A DNA stretch of 64,000 nucleotides from Proteus faecis (GCF_003144395.1 NZ_PENZ01000051.1:1-64000); one strand, 5' to 3'. Shown: positions 9,722-20,019, counted from the first letter of the stretch. Program-made: numbers and translations. Notes: generated from the sequence alone by a model not told the origin.

Positions 9722-10930
9722 TTATTTCTTGCTCAATGCACGAATACGTGATGGCAGAGAATATAGACGGATAAAACCTTCAGCATGGCTGTGGTCGTAA
9801 ACTTCGTCTTCACCAAAGGTTGCAAACTCTTCAGAGTACAGGCTGTTGTCTGATTTTTTCTGAATTGCATTCACATGACCTTTATAAAGCTCTAACACCA
9901 CTTCACCATTCACATCTTTTGCCAGTGCTTCAGCAGCAGCTTGTAGTGAAGCACGAATTGGCGTAAACCAACGTCCATCATAAGCGACATAAGACATCTC
10001 TAAGCCTAATTGCTGACGCCATTTAAATGCATCTCTATCAAGGACAAGTTGTTCAACACCACGCAAAGCCGCCATCATGATAGTTCCCCCTGGGGTTTCA
10101 TAGCAGCCACGAGATTTCATTCCCACTAAACGGTTTTCAACAATATCAATACGTCCGATACCATGCTTCACACCTAATGTATTTAATGTATCTAAACATT
10201 CAAAAGGTGATTGTGTTTTACCGTTTACTGCGACAACTTCACCCGCTTTTACTGTAACCGTGACTAATTCTGGTGTTTCTGGGGCTTTCTTAGGATCGAC
10301 GGTCCATGCCCAACAATCTTCATTTGAGGCATTCCACGGACTCTCTAATACCCCTCCTTCTGTTGAGATATGCCATGCGTTTTCATCACGGCTATAAATT
10401 TTCTCTAGGGTTGCTGTTGTTGGGATATTACGAACTTTTAGATAATCCAATAACGCTTCACGAGAACGTAAATCCCACTCTCTCCAAGGCGCAACCACTT
10501 TCAGTTGTGGAGCCAGTGCCGCATAAGTGCTTTCAAAACGAACCTGATCATTACCTTTACCCGTTGCACCATGAGCAACAGCATCAGCACCTAATTTTAA
10601 GGCTAGTTCAACTTGTGCTTTAGCGATAACAGGACGTGCCATTGAAGTACCTAATAAGTAGCTACCTTCATATAAAGCCCCTGTTTTTAATACTGGGTAA
10701 ACGTAATCTTTGATAAATTCTTCACGTAAATCGACGATATGACACTCAGAAGCCCCTGATGCCAATGCTTTTTGTTCTACACCAACTAAATCATCACGGC
10801 TTTGACCCACATCTGCCACAAAAGCGACAACCTCGCAGTTATCATAATGTTCTTTTAGCCAAGGAATGATTGCCGATGTATCCAATCCGCCAGAGTATGC
10901 CAATACAATTTTCTTAATACCTTTAGTCAT
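9722..10930 (-). CDS. argG: Argininosuccinate synthase, short class
   Basis: Joins citrulline and aspartate with ATP. The 402-residue protein has the PP-loop AYSGGLDTS (10-18) at the extreme N-terminus and [14 protein letters not shown] further on. Its length and sequence fit the widespread roughly 400-residue class, not the longer E. coli type of about 447 residues. The start is the second ATG (MTKGIKKI), 5 codons into the longest frame. It lies between argB and argH, whereas in E. coli argG is at a separate locus, so the whole pathway from acetylglutamate to arginine is nearly contiguous here. Confidence 0.96.
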   Translation of the reverse strand: MTKGIKKIVLAYSGGLDTSAIIPWLKEHYDNCEVVAFVADVGQSRDDLVGVEQKALASGASECHIVDLREEFIKDYVYPVLKTGALYEGSYLLGTSMARPVIAKAQVELALKLGADAVAHGATGKGNDQVRFESTYAALAPQLKVVAPWREWDLRSREALLDYLKVRNIPTTATLEKIYSRDENAWHISTEGGVLESPWNASNEDCWAWTVDPKKAPETPELVTVTVKAGEVVAVNGKTQSPFECLDTLNTLGVKHGIGRIDIVENRLVGMKSRGCYETPGGTIMMAALRGVEQLVLDRDAFKWRQQLGLEMSYVAYDGRWFTPIRASLQAAAEALAKDVNGEVVLELYKGHVNAIQKKSDNSLYSEEFATFGEDEVYDHSHAEGFIRLYSLPSRIRALSKK

Positions 10931-11005
10931 AGTGATAACCTTCAATTCCCAATTTGTTTAAATCCGCCAACTATCAAATAGCGATAAGATTTCTAGAGTG
11001 ATTTT

Positions 11006-11779
11006 TTAAGCTAAAATACGAGTTCCTACTGCAACACCATTAAATAATGTCGTCAGTTTTTCAGCATGGCGCCAACTTGCGATTTCAACAGGTCGTCCTA
11101 GCGTTTTAGCCGCTTCCAATGCTGCGTTTACTTTCACTATCATGCCGTCAGTAATAATGCCTTGATCGATTAACATCTGTGCTTTTTCAGCTGACATCTC
11201 GGCAATCTTCTGACCTTTACCATCTAAAATGCCACTAACATCGGAAAGCAGGACTAAATCAGCGCCTAATGTTTCAGCAATAGCGGTTGCTGCTTGGTCA
11301 GCATTCACATTCATCAGCTCACCTTGTTCTGTCATACCAATAGAACTGATAATAGGTAGATAGCCAGCACCCAATAGTAAATTGAGTAAATCAGGAGAGC
11401 CGGGATTGGCCTTTCCTACATGGCCTAACTCTTCATTAATTTGAGTCACTTTCGCTAATTGCCCATCCCCCAAAGAAAGCCCCACGCCATTAAGCCCAAA
11501 CTTAGTTGCCCACGATAACAAGGTTTTATTGGCACTTCCGGCAAGTGCTCCTGTGATGATGTCTATCTGATCAGCAGGTGTGACACGAAGCCCCTGTTTT
11601 TTCACCACAGGCAATTGCAATTTACCCATCAACTCATCCACTAAACAGCCACCACCATGCACGATAACTAAAGGACGAGAATACGTTGAGCGATACTGTT
11701 GTAATGCGGTGAAAAACCGCGTTAACGCTTCTTCATTATCAAGGAGCACACCACCCAGTTTGATAATTAATGGTTCCAT
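11006..11779 (-). CDS. argB: Acetylglutamate kinase
   Basis: Phosphorylates N-acetylglutamate in the acetylated arginine pathway. The 257 residues show the amino-acid-kinase fold: N-terminal [11 protein letters not shown], the glycine-rich [14 protein letters not shown] near 38-51, [13 protein letters not shown] in the middle and [14 protein letters not shown] near the C-terminus. The length is like E. coli ArgB, the arginine-insensitive type that lacks an N-terminal extension. AGGGAAG precedes the ATG. It starts 20 bp after the argC stop. Confidence 0.96.
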   Translation of the reverse strand: MEPLIIKLGGVLLDNEEALTRFFTALQQYRSTYSRPLVIVHGGGCLVDELMGKLQLPVVKKQGLRVTPADQIDIITGALAGSANKTLLSWATKFGLNGVGLSLGDGQLAKVTQINEELGHVGKANPGSPDLLNLLLGAGYLPIISSIGMTEQGELMNVNADQAATAIAETLGADLVLLSDVSGILDGKGQKIAEMSAEKAQMLIDQGIITDGMIVKVNAALEAAKTLGRPVEIASWRHAEKLTTLFNGVAVGTRILA

Positions 11780-11799
11780 GAAACTTCCCTACTCATTAT

Positions 11800-12804
11800 T
11801 TAAATAAGTGATTCGGTTTCATCGAAACCAAACCGAATATTCATACATTGCACTGCTTGTGCAGCAGCCCCTTTCAACAAGTTATCTTCAACACCGACGA
11901 CAATCAGATGTTCACCTTGTTGAGCAAACCCAATATCACAGAATGCTGTTCCTACAACGGCTTTTAATGCAGGTAACCCTTTTTCATAAACACGCACTAA
12001 TGGTTTATCTTGATAAGCATCTTCAAAAACCTGTCTGACATCCTCTTGTGTCACGCCTGTTTTTAACTTACAGGTAATAGTGGCTAAGATCCCTCTGGCA
12101 AAATTGCCTAAATGAGGTGTAAAAATCACATTGATACCCAGATGTGTTGCAATTTCAGGTTGATGACGATGAGTAAACACGCCATAAGGTTGCAAACTCA
12201 CTTCACAAAAGCTACTGGTTAAGGAGGCTTTTCTACCTGCGCCACTCACCCCGCTAGTCGCATTAATAACTGGCCACTGTGCTGTATCTAAAAATCCCGC
12301 TTCTACTAAAGGTTTTAATGACAGCTGAGAGACTGTTGGATAACACCCTGGCACAGCAATTAATTGAGCCTGGCTAATCATGTCAGCATTCCATTCAGCC
12401 AGCCCATAAACTGCCTGTGATAACCAATCAGTATTTTTATGCTCAAATCCATAGTATTGTTGATAAAAATGCTTGTTTTGTACTCGATAGGCACCAGACA
12501 AATCGAATACCACACAACCTTGCTCTAAAAAAACAGGGGCGATGTCATGGCTGACTTCATGAGCCGTTGCGAGAAAAACGATATCAATGTTTTCAGCGGC
12601 TTTAGCAACATCAACCATCGGCTCAAGTGGGAGATCCACTAAGCCACGATATTGTGGATAAAGTTCAGAAAAGCACTTTCCTGCATCTGCACTTTGAGCG
12701 GATACCATCAGTCTGCTCAAATTCACATGAGGATGCTGCTGAAGATAGGCGGCTAATTCAGCGCCAGTGTAACCACTTGCTCCTACAATCAGAGTATTTA
12801 ACAT
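11800..12804 (-). CDS. argC: N-acetyl-gamma-glutamyl-phosphate reductase
   Basis: NADPH-dependent reduction of acetylglutamyl phosphate to the semialdehyde. The protein has 334 residues from the ATG giving [17 protein letters not shown], a Rossmann nucleotide-binding N-terminus. The catalytic cysteine is Cys154 in VPGCYPT, and the histidine region is FTHRHQPEI. An in-frame start 9 codons upstream would only add a leader absent from relatives. It is the first gene of argCBGH, divergent from argE across a 100-bp region holding ARG boxes. Confidence 0.96.
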   Translation of the reverse strand: MLNTLIVGASGYTGAELAAYLQQHPHVNLSRLMVSAQSADAGKCFSELYPQYRGLVDLPLEPMVDVAKAAENIDIVFLATAHEVSHDIAPVFLEQGCVVFDLSGAYRVQNKHFYQQYYGFEHKNTDWLSQAVYGLAEWNADMISQAQLIAVPGCYPTVSQLSLKPLVEAGFLDTAQWPVINATSGVSGAGRKASLTSSFCEVSLQPYGVFTHRHQPEIATHLGINVIFTPHLGNFARGILATITCKLKTGVTQEDVRQVFEDAYQDKPLVRVYEKGLPALKAVVGTAFCDIGFAQQGEHLIVVGVEDNLLKGAAAQAVQCMNIRFGFDETESLI

Positions 12805-12840
12805 GTCATTCTTACCTTGTACTATGAACACAAACCGATT

Positions 12841-12879
12841 AATGTATTTTTATTCAAAAAAAGTGCATGAATATTGATA
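12841..12879. promoter_or_regulatory. Paired ARG boxes (ArgR operator) between argC and argE
   Basis: Two 18-bp sites separated by exactly 3 bp, the standard layout for an ArgR hexamer. The first, AATGTATTTTTATTCAAA (12841-12858), departs from the ARG consensus at one core position. The second, AGTGCATGAATATTGATA (12862-12879), departs at about three. They lie between the divergent argCBGH and argE starts, so arginine-bound ArgR should repress both. Confidence 0.85.
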
Positions 12880-12904
12880 CTATTATGAAGAAAGGCTGTC
12901 AACA

Positions 12905-14068
12905 GTGAATATTAAATTACCTACATTTATTGAGATTTATCGTCAATTAATTGCAACACCCTCTATCAGTGCTACAGACGCTAAAAACGATCAAAGTAAT
13001 GAAGCGCTGATTAATCTGCTTGCTAATTGGCTGGAAACATTAGGTTTTTCAATTGAAATCCAACCCGTGCCCGAAACACGAGGTAAATTTAACCTTCTGG
13101 CAACATTAGGAACGGGAAAAGGTGGATTACTACTCTGTGGTCACACTGACACAGTACCGTTTGATGAAGGCCGTTGGACACAAGATCCTTTTACGCTGAC
13201 AGAGAAAGGAAATAAGTTATATGGCTTAGGCACTGCTGATATGAAAGGCTTTTTTGCCTTTATTCTTGATGCATTGCGGGATGTCGATACTAAGACCTTA
13301 ACTCACCCTCTCTACATTCTTGCTACCGCAGATGAAGAAACATCAATGGCAGGGGCTCGTTATTTTGCCGCTCATACAACAATCCGCCCTGATTTTGCCA
13401 TTATTGGCGAACCCACATCACTAAAACCTATTCGTGCACATAAAGGGCATTTATCAAATGCAATACGTATTACAGGGCAATCAGGGCACTCTAGTGATCC
13501 AGAAAAAGGTGTGAATGCAATAGAACTGATGCATGAATCTATTACTCACCTGAGTACACTGCGCGATACGTTAAAAACTCGCTATAACAACCCTGCGTTT
13601 GTTATTCCTTATCCAACGATGAACTTTGGTTATATTAATGGCGGTGATGCAGCAAATAGAATTTGTGCTTGCTGTGAATTACATATGGATATTCGCCCAC
13701 TACCAGGATTAACATTGCAAGACTTGGATGATTTACTTCACGAAACATTAGCGCCAGTCAAAGCACGTTGGCCAGGTCGTTTAAGTGTTGAAGCGTTACA
13801 CGATCCTATTCCGGGTTATGAGTGCCCAACCGATCATAAAATGGTCGCCGTGATCGAAAAACTGTTAGGTGAGAAAGCGCAAACTGTGAATTACTGTACT
13901 GAAGCGCCGTTTATTCAAGATCTCTGCCCTACCTTAGTTTTAGGCCCAGGTTCTATTGAACAAGCACATCAGCCTGATGAATTTATTGATATGGCATTTA
14001 TTGAACCAACTCGTGAATTAATAGGGCAATTAATTGAAAACTTCTGTTTAACAGAGAAAACGCAATAA
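12905..14068 (+). CDS. argE: N-acetylornithine deacetylase
   Basis: Zinc-dependent M20-family enzyme releasing ornithine from acetylornithine. The 387 residues show the metal ligands of the family: His80 and the catalytic Asp82 (GHTDTVPFD), Asp112 (GTADMKG), the catalytic Glu144 next to Glu145 (ADEETS), and a C-terminal histidine in QAHQPDE. The start codon is GTG, giving [20 protein letters not shown], which aligns with the E. coli N-terminus. It is transcribed divergently from argC. Confidence 0.96.
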   Translation: MNIKLPTFIEIYRQLIATPSISATDAKNDQSNEALINLLANWLETLGFSIEIQPVPETRGKFNLLATLGTGKGGLLLCGHTDTVPFDEGRWTQDPFTLTEKGNKLYGLGTADMKGFFAFILDALRDVDTKTLTHPLYILATADEETSMAGARYFAAHTTIRPDFAIIGEPTSLKPIRAHKGHLSNAIRITGQSGHSSDPEKGVNAIELMHESITHLSTLRDTLKTRYNNPAFVIPYPTMNFGYINGGDAANRICACCELHMDIRPLPGLTLQDLDDLLHETLAPVKARWPGRLSVEALHDPIPGYECPTDHKMVAVIEKLLGEKAQTVNYCTEAPFIQDLCPTLVLGPGSIEQAHQPDEFIDMAFIEPTRELIGQLIENFCLTEKTQ

Positions 14069-14104
14069 TAAAAGTTAATAGAGTCTGGTCTATTTCTCTT
14101 CAAT

Positions 14105-14187
14105 TTATACTCAAAATAATTTGAGTTGCAGGTAAGCGACTAACTGAACGTAGTCCCCCCTGCAACTTGAAGTATAACGAGTATAAT
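14105..14187. repeat. Palindromic repeat between argE and poxB
   Basis: An 83-bp inverted repeat whose 28-bp arms match at about 20 positions. The outer arms are TTATACTC / GAGTATAA and the inner arms GTTGCAGG / CCTGCAAC. The short centre is CGACTAACTGAACGTAGTC. The sequence style (ACTCAAAATAATTTGAGTTGC arm) resembles an abundant intergenic palindromic element seen in Proteus, Yersinia, Serratia and Photorhabdus. It sits between two convergent genes and could act as a terminator. Only one copy is visible in the window. Confidence 0.75.
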
Positions 14188-14194
14188 TTAACGA

Positions 14195-15919
14195 CTAACG
14201 TAACCAATTAGTTTTGGCAAGTTGTACAATCTCATCACCACGACCATTAATGATCGCTTTCATCATATACAAACTAAAACCTTTAGCCTGTTCAAATTTA
14301 ATTTCAGGAGGCATAGAAAGCTCTTGTTTTGCGGTTACCACATCCACAATTACAGGGCCATCATGTTCAAAAGCTTCTTTAAGCGCATTATCTAGATCTT
14401 CACCTTTTTCTACTCGAATACCTTTTATACCAGACGCATTAGCAATAGCAGCAAAATCCGGATTATGTAAATCTGTACCATCCGTTAAATAACCGCCGGC
14501 TTTCATCTCCATCGCAACAAAACCTAATACACTGTTATTAAAAATAATCACTTTGACCGGCAAATTCATTTGAGCTAATGAGATAAAATCACCCATTAAC
14601 ATAGTAAATCCACCATCACCACACATTGCCACAACTTGACGCTTTCTATCTAACGACTGCGCACCAATGGCTTGAGCCATCGCATTTGCCATAGAGCCGT
14701 GATTAAAAGAGCCCAGTAACCGACGTTTTCCATTCATTCCTACATAACGAGCCGCCCATACTGTTGGCGTTCCTACATCACAGGTGAAAATAGCGTCATC
14801 ATTTGCTAATTCACTTAATCGACGCGCTAAATATTGTGGGTGAATGAGTTCACGATCACTGGGTTGTGCTAATGCATCCAGATCTTGCCGTGCTTTGGCA
14901 TAATGTTTTAATGAAGCATCAAGATGAGTTGTGTCGGCTTTCTCTTTTAAACGAGGTTGTATCGCATTCAGTGTGGCTTTAATATCGCCAACCATCGCCA
15001 TATCGACATGACAATGTGAACCAATACTACTTGGATTAATATCGATTTGAATAATATTGGCTTTTGATGGATAAAATGCGCGATAAGGGAATTGCGTACC
15101 TAATAACACTAACGTATCAGCATTTTCCATCGCATGATAACCCGATGAAAAACCAATTAATCCTGTCATCCCCACACTGTAGGGGTTATTCCACTCAATG
15201 TACTCTTTCCCTCGCAATGCATGTACAACAGGAGCTTTTAATGTTTGAGCCAATTTAATCACTTCATCACGAGCTTGAGCACATCCGGCACCACACATTA
15301 AGGTGATATTTTTTCCATTATTCAAGGCATCGGATAATTTTTCGATTTCGAAACGATTTGGCATGATGAGTGGAGACTGCAACGGATACCAGTTTTCATG
15401 CGCATCTTCTGGAGCAGGTTTTAGTGCAATATCTCCCGGTAAAACAACAACCGAGACCCCTTTTTTCAAAATAGCGGTTCGCATTGCAATGGCAAGCACT
15501 TGAGGGATCTGCTCTGGATTTGAGACTAATTCACAATAATGGCTACATTCGCGAAAAAGTTCTTGAGGATGTGTTTCTTGAAAATAATTACTACCAATTT
15601 CAGCAGAAGGAATATGTGCAGCAATGGCTAACACAGGAACATGATTACGATGGCAATCAAAAAGTCCATTGATAAGATGTAAATTTCCTGGTCCACAAGA
15701 GCCTGCGCAAACCGCTAATTGGCCATTAACTGCCGCCTCAGCTCCTGCAGCAAAAGCAGCCACTTCTTCATGGCGAGTTCCCATCCACTCAATGGTTCCC
15801 ATCTTTCGCAAGCTATCACTTAATCCATTGAGAGAATCGCCTGTCACGCCCCAAATACGTTTTACACCTGCATTATGGAGTACTTTAGCAATATAGGTTG
15901 CAACTGTTTGCTTACTCAT
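14195..15919 (-). CDS. poxB: Pyruvate dehydrogenase (quinone) / pyruvate oxidase
   Basis: Peripheral membrane ThDP- and FAD-dependent enzyme that oxidises pyruvate to acetate and CO2 and feeds electrons to ubiquinone. The protein has 574 residues. The catalytic glutamate is Glu51 ([10 protein letters not shown]) and the ThDP motif begins [16 protein letters not shown]-terminal segment ([18 protein letters not shown]) corresponds to the E. coli alpha-peptide that binds lipid when substrate is present. In E. coli it is induced by RpoS in stationary phase. No such promoter was identified here. It stands alone, convergent with argE. Confidence 0.95.
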   Translation of the reverse strand: MSKQTVATYIAKVLHNAGVKRIWGVTGDSLNGLSDSLRKMGTIEWMGTRHEEVAAFAAGAEAAVNGQLAVCAGSCGPGNLHLINGLFDCHRNHVPVLAIAAHIPSAEIGSNYFQETHPQELFRECSHYCELVSNPEQIPQVLAIAMRTAILKKGVSVVVLPGDIALKPAPEDAHENWYPLQSPLIMPNRFEIEKLSDALNNGKNITLMCGAGCAQARDEVIKLAQTLKAPVVHALRGKEYIEWNNPYSVGMTGLIGFSSGYHAMENADTLVLLGTQFPYRAFYPSKANIIQIDINPSSIGSHCHVDMAMVGDIKATLNAIQPRLKEKADTTHLDASLKHYAKARQDLDALAQPSDRELIHPQYLARRLSELANDDAIFTCDVGTPTVWAARYVGMNGKRRLLGSFNHGSMANAMAQAIGAQSLDRKRQVVAMCGDGGFTMLMGDFISLAQMNLPVKVIIFNNSVLGFVAMEMKAGGYLTDGTDLHNPDFAAIANASGIKGIRVEKGEDLDNALKEAFEHDGPVIVDVVTAKQELSMPPEIKFEQAKGFSLYMMKAIINGRGDEIVQLAKTNWLR

Positions 15920-16486
15920 GGTGATGTTTTTCCTCAGTTTTGGGTGAATTGTGCCTCTGCGAGCTACATTTATCTCCTTCCCATATTCTGTTTCTCTTCC
16001 TCATCAGCTTGCAGAGAAAATAATCTTACTAACTCAAATATAAAGAATAACACCAATCACTATAATGTCACTGTGAAGATAAGATCCGTCCTTAAAAATA
16101 CAAAGAATAAAATATCACTTCCAAATACATTCATTAAATTTATAATAACCGCACCAAATAAGAATATCTCTCATTAATAACTTATTATTATTTGCTAAAG
16201 TGTAGACAAATTTTTATTATGGGATTATTTTAATAATTAAAATAATTTTTAATTATTATTTTTCTCATTACATCTTTATTAACAATTAAGCTGACTCATT
16301 TCAGCCTTACTCACTGTCTTTATTAAAAAATTTAACTTTCCTCTATTTGTTAATAAATTTATCACCATTGCATTATTTCATGCTCCATGAAAAATAGGTA
16401 TGAAATAAACATGACATTGGTCACGCTACCTTTTGCTTTTTGTCCTCTAGAATAAAGCCTGATTATTTTTCAACGGAGATTAACGG
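15920..16486. other. Intergenic region between poxB and the DUF3100 cassette
   Basis: About 570 bp, very rich in A and T (long stretches of AATAATT-like sequence near 16190-16270), with no credible reading frame on either strand. It must hold the promoters of poxB (minus) and of the 16487 gene (plus), but I could not single out convincing -35/-10 pairs. A GGAG-type ribosome site (CGGAGATTAACGG) precedes the 16487 ATG. Confidence 0.6.
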
Positions 16487-17308
16487 ATGGACAAAAGTAG
16501 AAGTCCGATAAAGGTTTTCTTTATTAGTATTCTGGCAGTCCTTTTCTTAATTTTTATTTCACAATATGTCATTGGTAAAAAAGAAATTAAGATTGGCATT
16601 GCGGTAATACCTATTTTACCAATGTTATTTGCTGTAATTATTGGTATGTGTATATCTGCTGGATTTACCCGTAAAAAAATTAAAGTATGGGGTAAATTAT
16701 TTACAGAAAAAGAAGAAGGCTTCTGCGGTAAAATGGTAGGTTTCAGCCTACTTATTTTAGGCACACAATATGCAGGAATGATTGTTCCTAATATTAAAAT
16801 GATTTTAAGTGTCGGTATTCCTTTATTTGTTCAGGAACTCGGTAACTTATTACCAGTATTAATTGCGGTTCCATTAGCCATTAAATTTGGATTTGGTCGT
16901 CGTGCAATTGGTGCTTGTTCATCTATTAGCCGTGAACCTTCTATCGCTGTTATTCAAGGTAAATTTGGTACAGGCTCTCAAGAATATATTGGTGTATTAG
17001 CCATTTATTTATGCGGTTCTGTTATCGGTACTTTATGGTTTAGCGTATTAGGTAGTATTGCACCATTAACTGGATTACATCCACTTGCTCTTGCCGCCGG
17101 CTCTGGCGTGGGTTCAGGTTCAATGTTAAGTGCTGCATCAGGTGCATTAATTAATGGTCTTGATGAAGCATTAGCACAGCAAGTATTAAGTGTTGCCGCT
17201 GCATCTAACTTATTATCTTCAGCATTAGGCGCACTGTCATTAACCTATTTAGGTTTACCTCTTTCAGAAAAAATTTATAAAATTTTCACCAGAGGCAAAA
17301 CTGCATGA
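16487..17308 (+). CDS. DUF3100-like membrane protein, putative transporter subunit
   Basis: Hydrophobic 273-residue protein with about seven membrane segments, for example at 9-28, 36-58, 82-101, 105-130, 165-190 and 235-258. It has a conserved-looking cytoplasmic motif GACSSISREPSIAV near 143-156 and a glycine/serine-rich stretch GSGVGSGSMLSAASGA near 205-220. I read it as DUF3100-like. No function is established. Its stop overlaps the start of the next membrane protein by 4 bp (ATGA), and an M20 hydrolase follows, so a role in substrate import or export is inferred. The two-protein membrane arrangement recalls split carriers such as MadL/MadM or LrgA/LrgB, but that is only an analogy. Confidence 0.7.
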   Translation: MDKSRSPIKVFFISILAVLFLIFISQYVIGKKEIKIGIAVIPILPMLFAVIIGMCISAGFTRKKIKVWGKLFTEKEEGFCGKMVGFSLLILGTQYAGMIVPNIKMILSVGIPLFVQELGNLLPVLIAVPLAIKFGFGRRAIGACSSISREPSIAVIQGKFGTGSQEYIGVLAIYLCGSVIGTLWFSVLGSIAPLTGLHPLALAAGSGVGSGSMLSAASGALINGLDEALAQQVLSVAAASNLLSSALGALSLTYLGLPLSEKIYKIFTRGKTA

Positions 17309-17754
17309 AAAATATAATTATTGATATGAAATTTGTATTCGTTGCTATTTTACTGGCAATGTTTACTCAGACGTTAACATCAGGGATCGCTCTTTATGCA
17401 ATGTGGGATAGCTTTATTGCTATGTCATTAGTGGTATTTATTTCACTCGTTGCAAAACATTATTTACCTTCATCTTTACCAACATTTGCTTATGCAACAA
17501 TTATCGGGATACTTATTTGTTTACCCGAAACTCCGGTAAGAGATTTCTTTATTAGCTCTATTGGTAAAGTTTCTTTCTTATCTTGTTGTGTTCCTTTATT
17601 AGCATTTGCTGGTTTATCCGTTGGTGGTCAATTAGAAGAACTTAAGAAAATGTCATGGAAAGTTATTCTTATTTTCATGATTGTTTCAACTTGTTGTTTC
17701 TTTGGGGCATCAATCGTCGCGCAAATTGGATTTACTATCCAGGGAGTTATCTAA
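17305..17754 (+). CDS. Small membrane protein, probable partner of the DUF3100-like protein
   Basis: A 149-residue hydrophobic protein with four or five membrane spans (about 8-30, 33-52, 58-74, 87-107 and 117-146) and no soluble domain. Its ATG overlaps the stop of the preceding gene (ATGA), and its own stop overlaps the ATG of the following hydrolase (TAATG). The three are therefore translationally coupled, which favours a complex in fixed ratio. A short GLSVGGQLEELKKM segment links the last two spans. I do not recognise the family with certainty. It may be the second half of a transporter. Confidence 0.7.
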   Translation: MKNIIIDMKFVFVAILLAMFTQTLTSGIALYAMWDSFIAMSLVVFISLVAKHYLPSSLPTFAYATIIGILICLPETPVRDFFISSIGKVSFLSCCVPLLAFAGLSVGGQLEELKKMSWKVILIFMIVSTCCFFGASIVAQIGFTIQGVI

Positions 17755-18932
17755 TGAATAATATTTATAATGTCAGTGAAAAACTCTTTCAATTAAATGA
17801 CTTTAGTAAAAAAACACGACAAGACCTGCATAAAATACCTGAGCTATCAGGTGAAGAATATAAAACATCTAAATATTGTCGTGAATTAATGGAAAGTTTC
17901 GGTTATCAAATTAAAACTTTTGATGGATATACTGGTTTTACCGCAGACTTAATTGTTAATTCTGAATTTCCATTAATTGCTATCCGTGCCGATATGGACG
18001 GATTAGAAATGCCAGACTTAACAAATAACGAACATAGTTCAATTCACCAAGGTTGTGCACATAACTGTGGTCACGATACTCATATGACCATGGCATTAAC
18101 CAGTGCTAAGTATCTTGCCGAAAATAGAGAAGAGATGAGCGCGAACGTTCGCTTTATTTTCCAAATGGCTGAAGAAGATATGCGTGTACCTGGCGCTGAA
18201 AAAATGGTTGAACTAGGTTGCATGGAAGGCGTTGATGAAACTTATGCACTTCATAACGATGCCGCAATTGAAACGGGTTGTGTTCGCTTTAATGATGGTG
18301 TGATGTCATCTTATGGCTCTGCATGGACATTGGATGTTTATGGTGTTTCTGCCCATGGTTCTACACCACACAAAGGCTTAGATGCGATTCGTGAAGCAAC
18401 GCGCTTAATTGATTATATGGATTATGTTGTTGCGAAAAAAACAGATCCATTTAGCCCAGCAGTCTTTGGTTGTGGCATGATCAATGGGGGAACAATCCCT
18501 AATGCATTAGCTGATCACGTACAAGCTCGTGGTACTATCCGTTCTATGGATGAAAATACCGACCAAGTACTGAAAGCAAGTTTTGATGAAATCGTTGCAC
18601 GCAGTACAGCGGGTGGATTTAAAACCACATTAAGCTATAGCGGATACCCAGCTGTTGTGAATCATCCAACTGCACATCAGCATTTATTAGATGCGATGCG
18701 TAAATTCTTACCAGAAGAGAATATTGAATCAAACGGTAAGCCAATGACAGGCAGTGAAGACTTTAGCTATATGGTTAATGCCACAAAAGGTAAAGTCGGT
18801 GCAATGTTCTTCTTAGGAAGTGGTAATCAAGCGAAAGGTATTAATAATTACCTTCACGCAAATCCTTATTTTGTCGATGATGATTGTTTACTAGTCGGTG
18901 CTCAGATTTTTGTTAATATTCTGACTCGTTAA
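17754..18932 (+). CDS. M20-family amidohydrolase / peptidase
   Basis: Cytoplasmic metal-dependent hydrolase of the M20D (aminoacylase-like) group, 392 residues. The metal-binding motif HNCGHDTH holds Cys105 and His107. The catalytic acidic pair lies in FQMAEED (Glu140-Glu141), where the usual proline is methionine. A histidine follows at YALHNDA (His167), and the C-terminal ligand region is NNYLHANPYF. No signal peptide is present. The ATG overlapping the previous stop is chosen: the longer frame runs back into the membrane gene. Relatives remove acyl or amide groups from amino acids, as AbgA/AbgB, N-acetylcysteine deacetylase and IAA-amino acid hydrolase do. The true substrate is unknown. 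Confidence 0.88.
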   Translation: MNNIYNVSEKLFQLNDFSKKTRQDLHKIPELSGEEYKTSKYCRELMESFGYQIKTFDGYTGFTADLIVNSEFPLIAIRADMDGLEMPDLTNNEHSSIHQGCAHNCGHDTHMTMALTSAKYLAENREEMSANVRFIFQMAEEDMRVPGAEKMVELGCMEGVDETYALHNDAAIETGCVRFNDGVMSSYGSAWTLDVYGVSAHGSTPHKGLDAIREATRLIDYMDYVVAKKTDPFSPAVFGCGMINGGTIPNALADHVQARGTIRSMDENTDQVLKASFDEIVARSTAGGFKTTLSYSGYPAVVNHPTAHQHLLDAMRKFLPEENIESNGKPMTGSEDFSYMVNATKGKVGAMFFLGSGNQAKGINNYLHANPYFVDDDCLLVGAQIFVNILTR

Positions 18933-18951
18933 TCTCTTATTATTCTGCCTT

Positions 18952-18988
18952 AAGCCCGTTATTGCCCCCGCAAAAAACGGGCTTTTTT
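18952..18988 (+). terminator. Terminator of the DUF3100-M20 operon
   Basis: Stem AAGCCCGTT (18952-18960) / AACGGGCTT (18976-18984) with a 15-base loop and a following TTTTTAT run. It lies 20 bp after the hydrolase stop and before the convergent LysR gene. Confidence 0.88.
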
Positions 18989-19005
18989 ATACCTGATTCC
19001 GGTAT

Positions 19006-20019
19006 CTATTCTGCAACGCTATTATTTACATTTACTGATCGTAAATCAGGTAATCCTTGGTATACCTCTTTGCTGTGCCATTGTGTTTCCCACTGATCTG
19101 GCATCTGAATAATATTTCTATCAATATGTGGCGCATAGAGAGAAATAAATTCATGCATATAATCTTTCATATGGGTATGTTTACTGACACAAATATGGGT
19201 ATAGCTCGGTTGCACTAAATGATCGATATTAATACATTTTAATGCGCCGCTATCTTCAGTCTCATCATAAGAGGCGGTCGCAATAACACCAATACCTAAA
19301 TGTCGCTTAACATAGTATTTAATAATCTCTGTATCCGTCGCGGTTAATGCCACCTTCGGTTTAAGGTTACTTTTATAAAACACCTTGTCTAATTTAGATC
19401 CTCTTGTAAAACCGAAAACATAGGTAATCAATGGATACTCTGCCATTTGTTCGATGGTAACCTGCTCTTCATCTTTCAATAAGGCAAGAGGATGATCATA
19501 AGGAACTAATAAACTACGAGTCCAGCGGTAACAAGGTAATGTAATGAGATCTTCATAAAGGTGCATGGATTCTGTTGCAATAGCAAAATCCACATCACCA
19601 TTTTTAACCATCTCCGCTAATTGAGCAGGGGCACCTTGATGAAAATGTAGCGAAATATTAGGGTAATAGCGACGAAAGTGATCAATCACATTAGGTAATG
19701 AATAACGTATTTGAGTGTGTGTTGTCGCAATATGTAAATCAACTTTTTTATTACGATCTTCTTCTGCCACAATGCTTTTTATTCGGTCCACTTGGCCAAG
19801 AATATCGCAAGCAATTTTATGAACTTCTTTACCCATCGGGCTTAATGCTAATAAGTTATTATTTTTACGCACAAACAGCGACACACTAAGCTCATCTTCT
19901 AATATTTTTAGTTGCTTACTGATTGTCGGTTGTGAGGTATAGAGTTTTTCAGCCGCATTAGTAATGTTGAAATTATTTTTCACGACTTCAACAAAGCTTT
20001 TCAGTTGATTAATGTTCAT
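19006..20019 (-). CDS. CysB-like LysR-family transcriptional regulator
   Basis: A 337-residue LysR regulator closely resembling CysB and Cbl. The N-terminal helix-turn-helix (NAAEKLYTSQPTISKQLKIL) is followed by the inducer-binding domain with ATTHTQIRYSLPNVI, DFAIATESMHLYEDLI, YPLITYVFGFT and TATDTEIIKYYV, all of which have direct counterparts in CysB. The start is the ATG giving MNINQLKSFVEVV, 8 codons into the longest frame. It converges on the DUF3100/M20 operon and is separated from it only by a terminator, so it probably controls that operon. CysB-type ligands are O-acetylserine, N-acetylserine or sulfate-related, which hints at a sulfur-linked substrate. That is inference. Confidence 0.88.
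   Translation of the reverse strand: MNINQLKSFVEVVKNNFNITNAAEKLYTSQPTISKQLKILEDELSVSLFVRKNNNLLALSPMGKEVHKIACDILGQVDRIKSIVAEEDRNKKVDLHIATTHTQIRYSLPNVIDHFRRYYPNISLHFHQGAPAQLAEMVKNGDVDFAIATESMHLYEDLITLPCYRWTRSLLVPYDHPLALLKDEEQVTIEQMAEYPLITYVFGFTRGSKLDKVFYKSNLKPKVALTATDTEIIKYYVKRHLGIGVIATASYDETEDSGALKCINIDHLVQPSYTHICVSKHTHMKDYMHEFISLYAPHIDRNIIQMPDQWETQWHSKEVYQGLPDLRSVNVNNSVAE

Noticed and set aside
17655-17753. N-terminal extension of the M20 hydrolase
   Set aside because: It lies within the coding end of the preceding membrane protein gene; the ATG at 17754 overlapping that stop is a better start.
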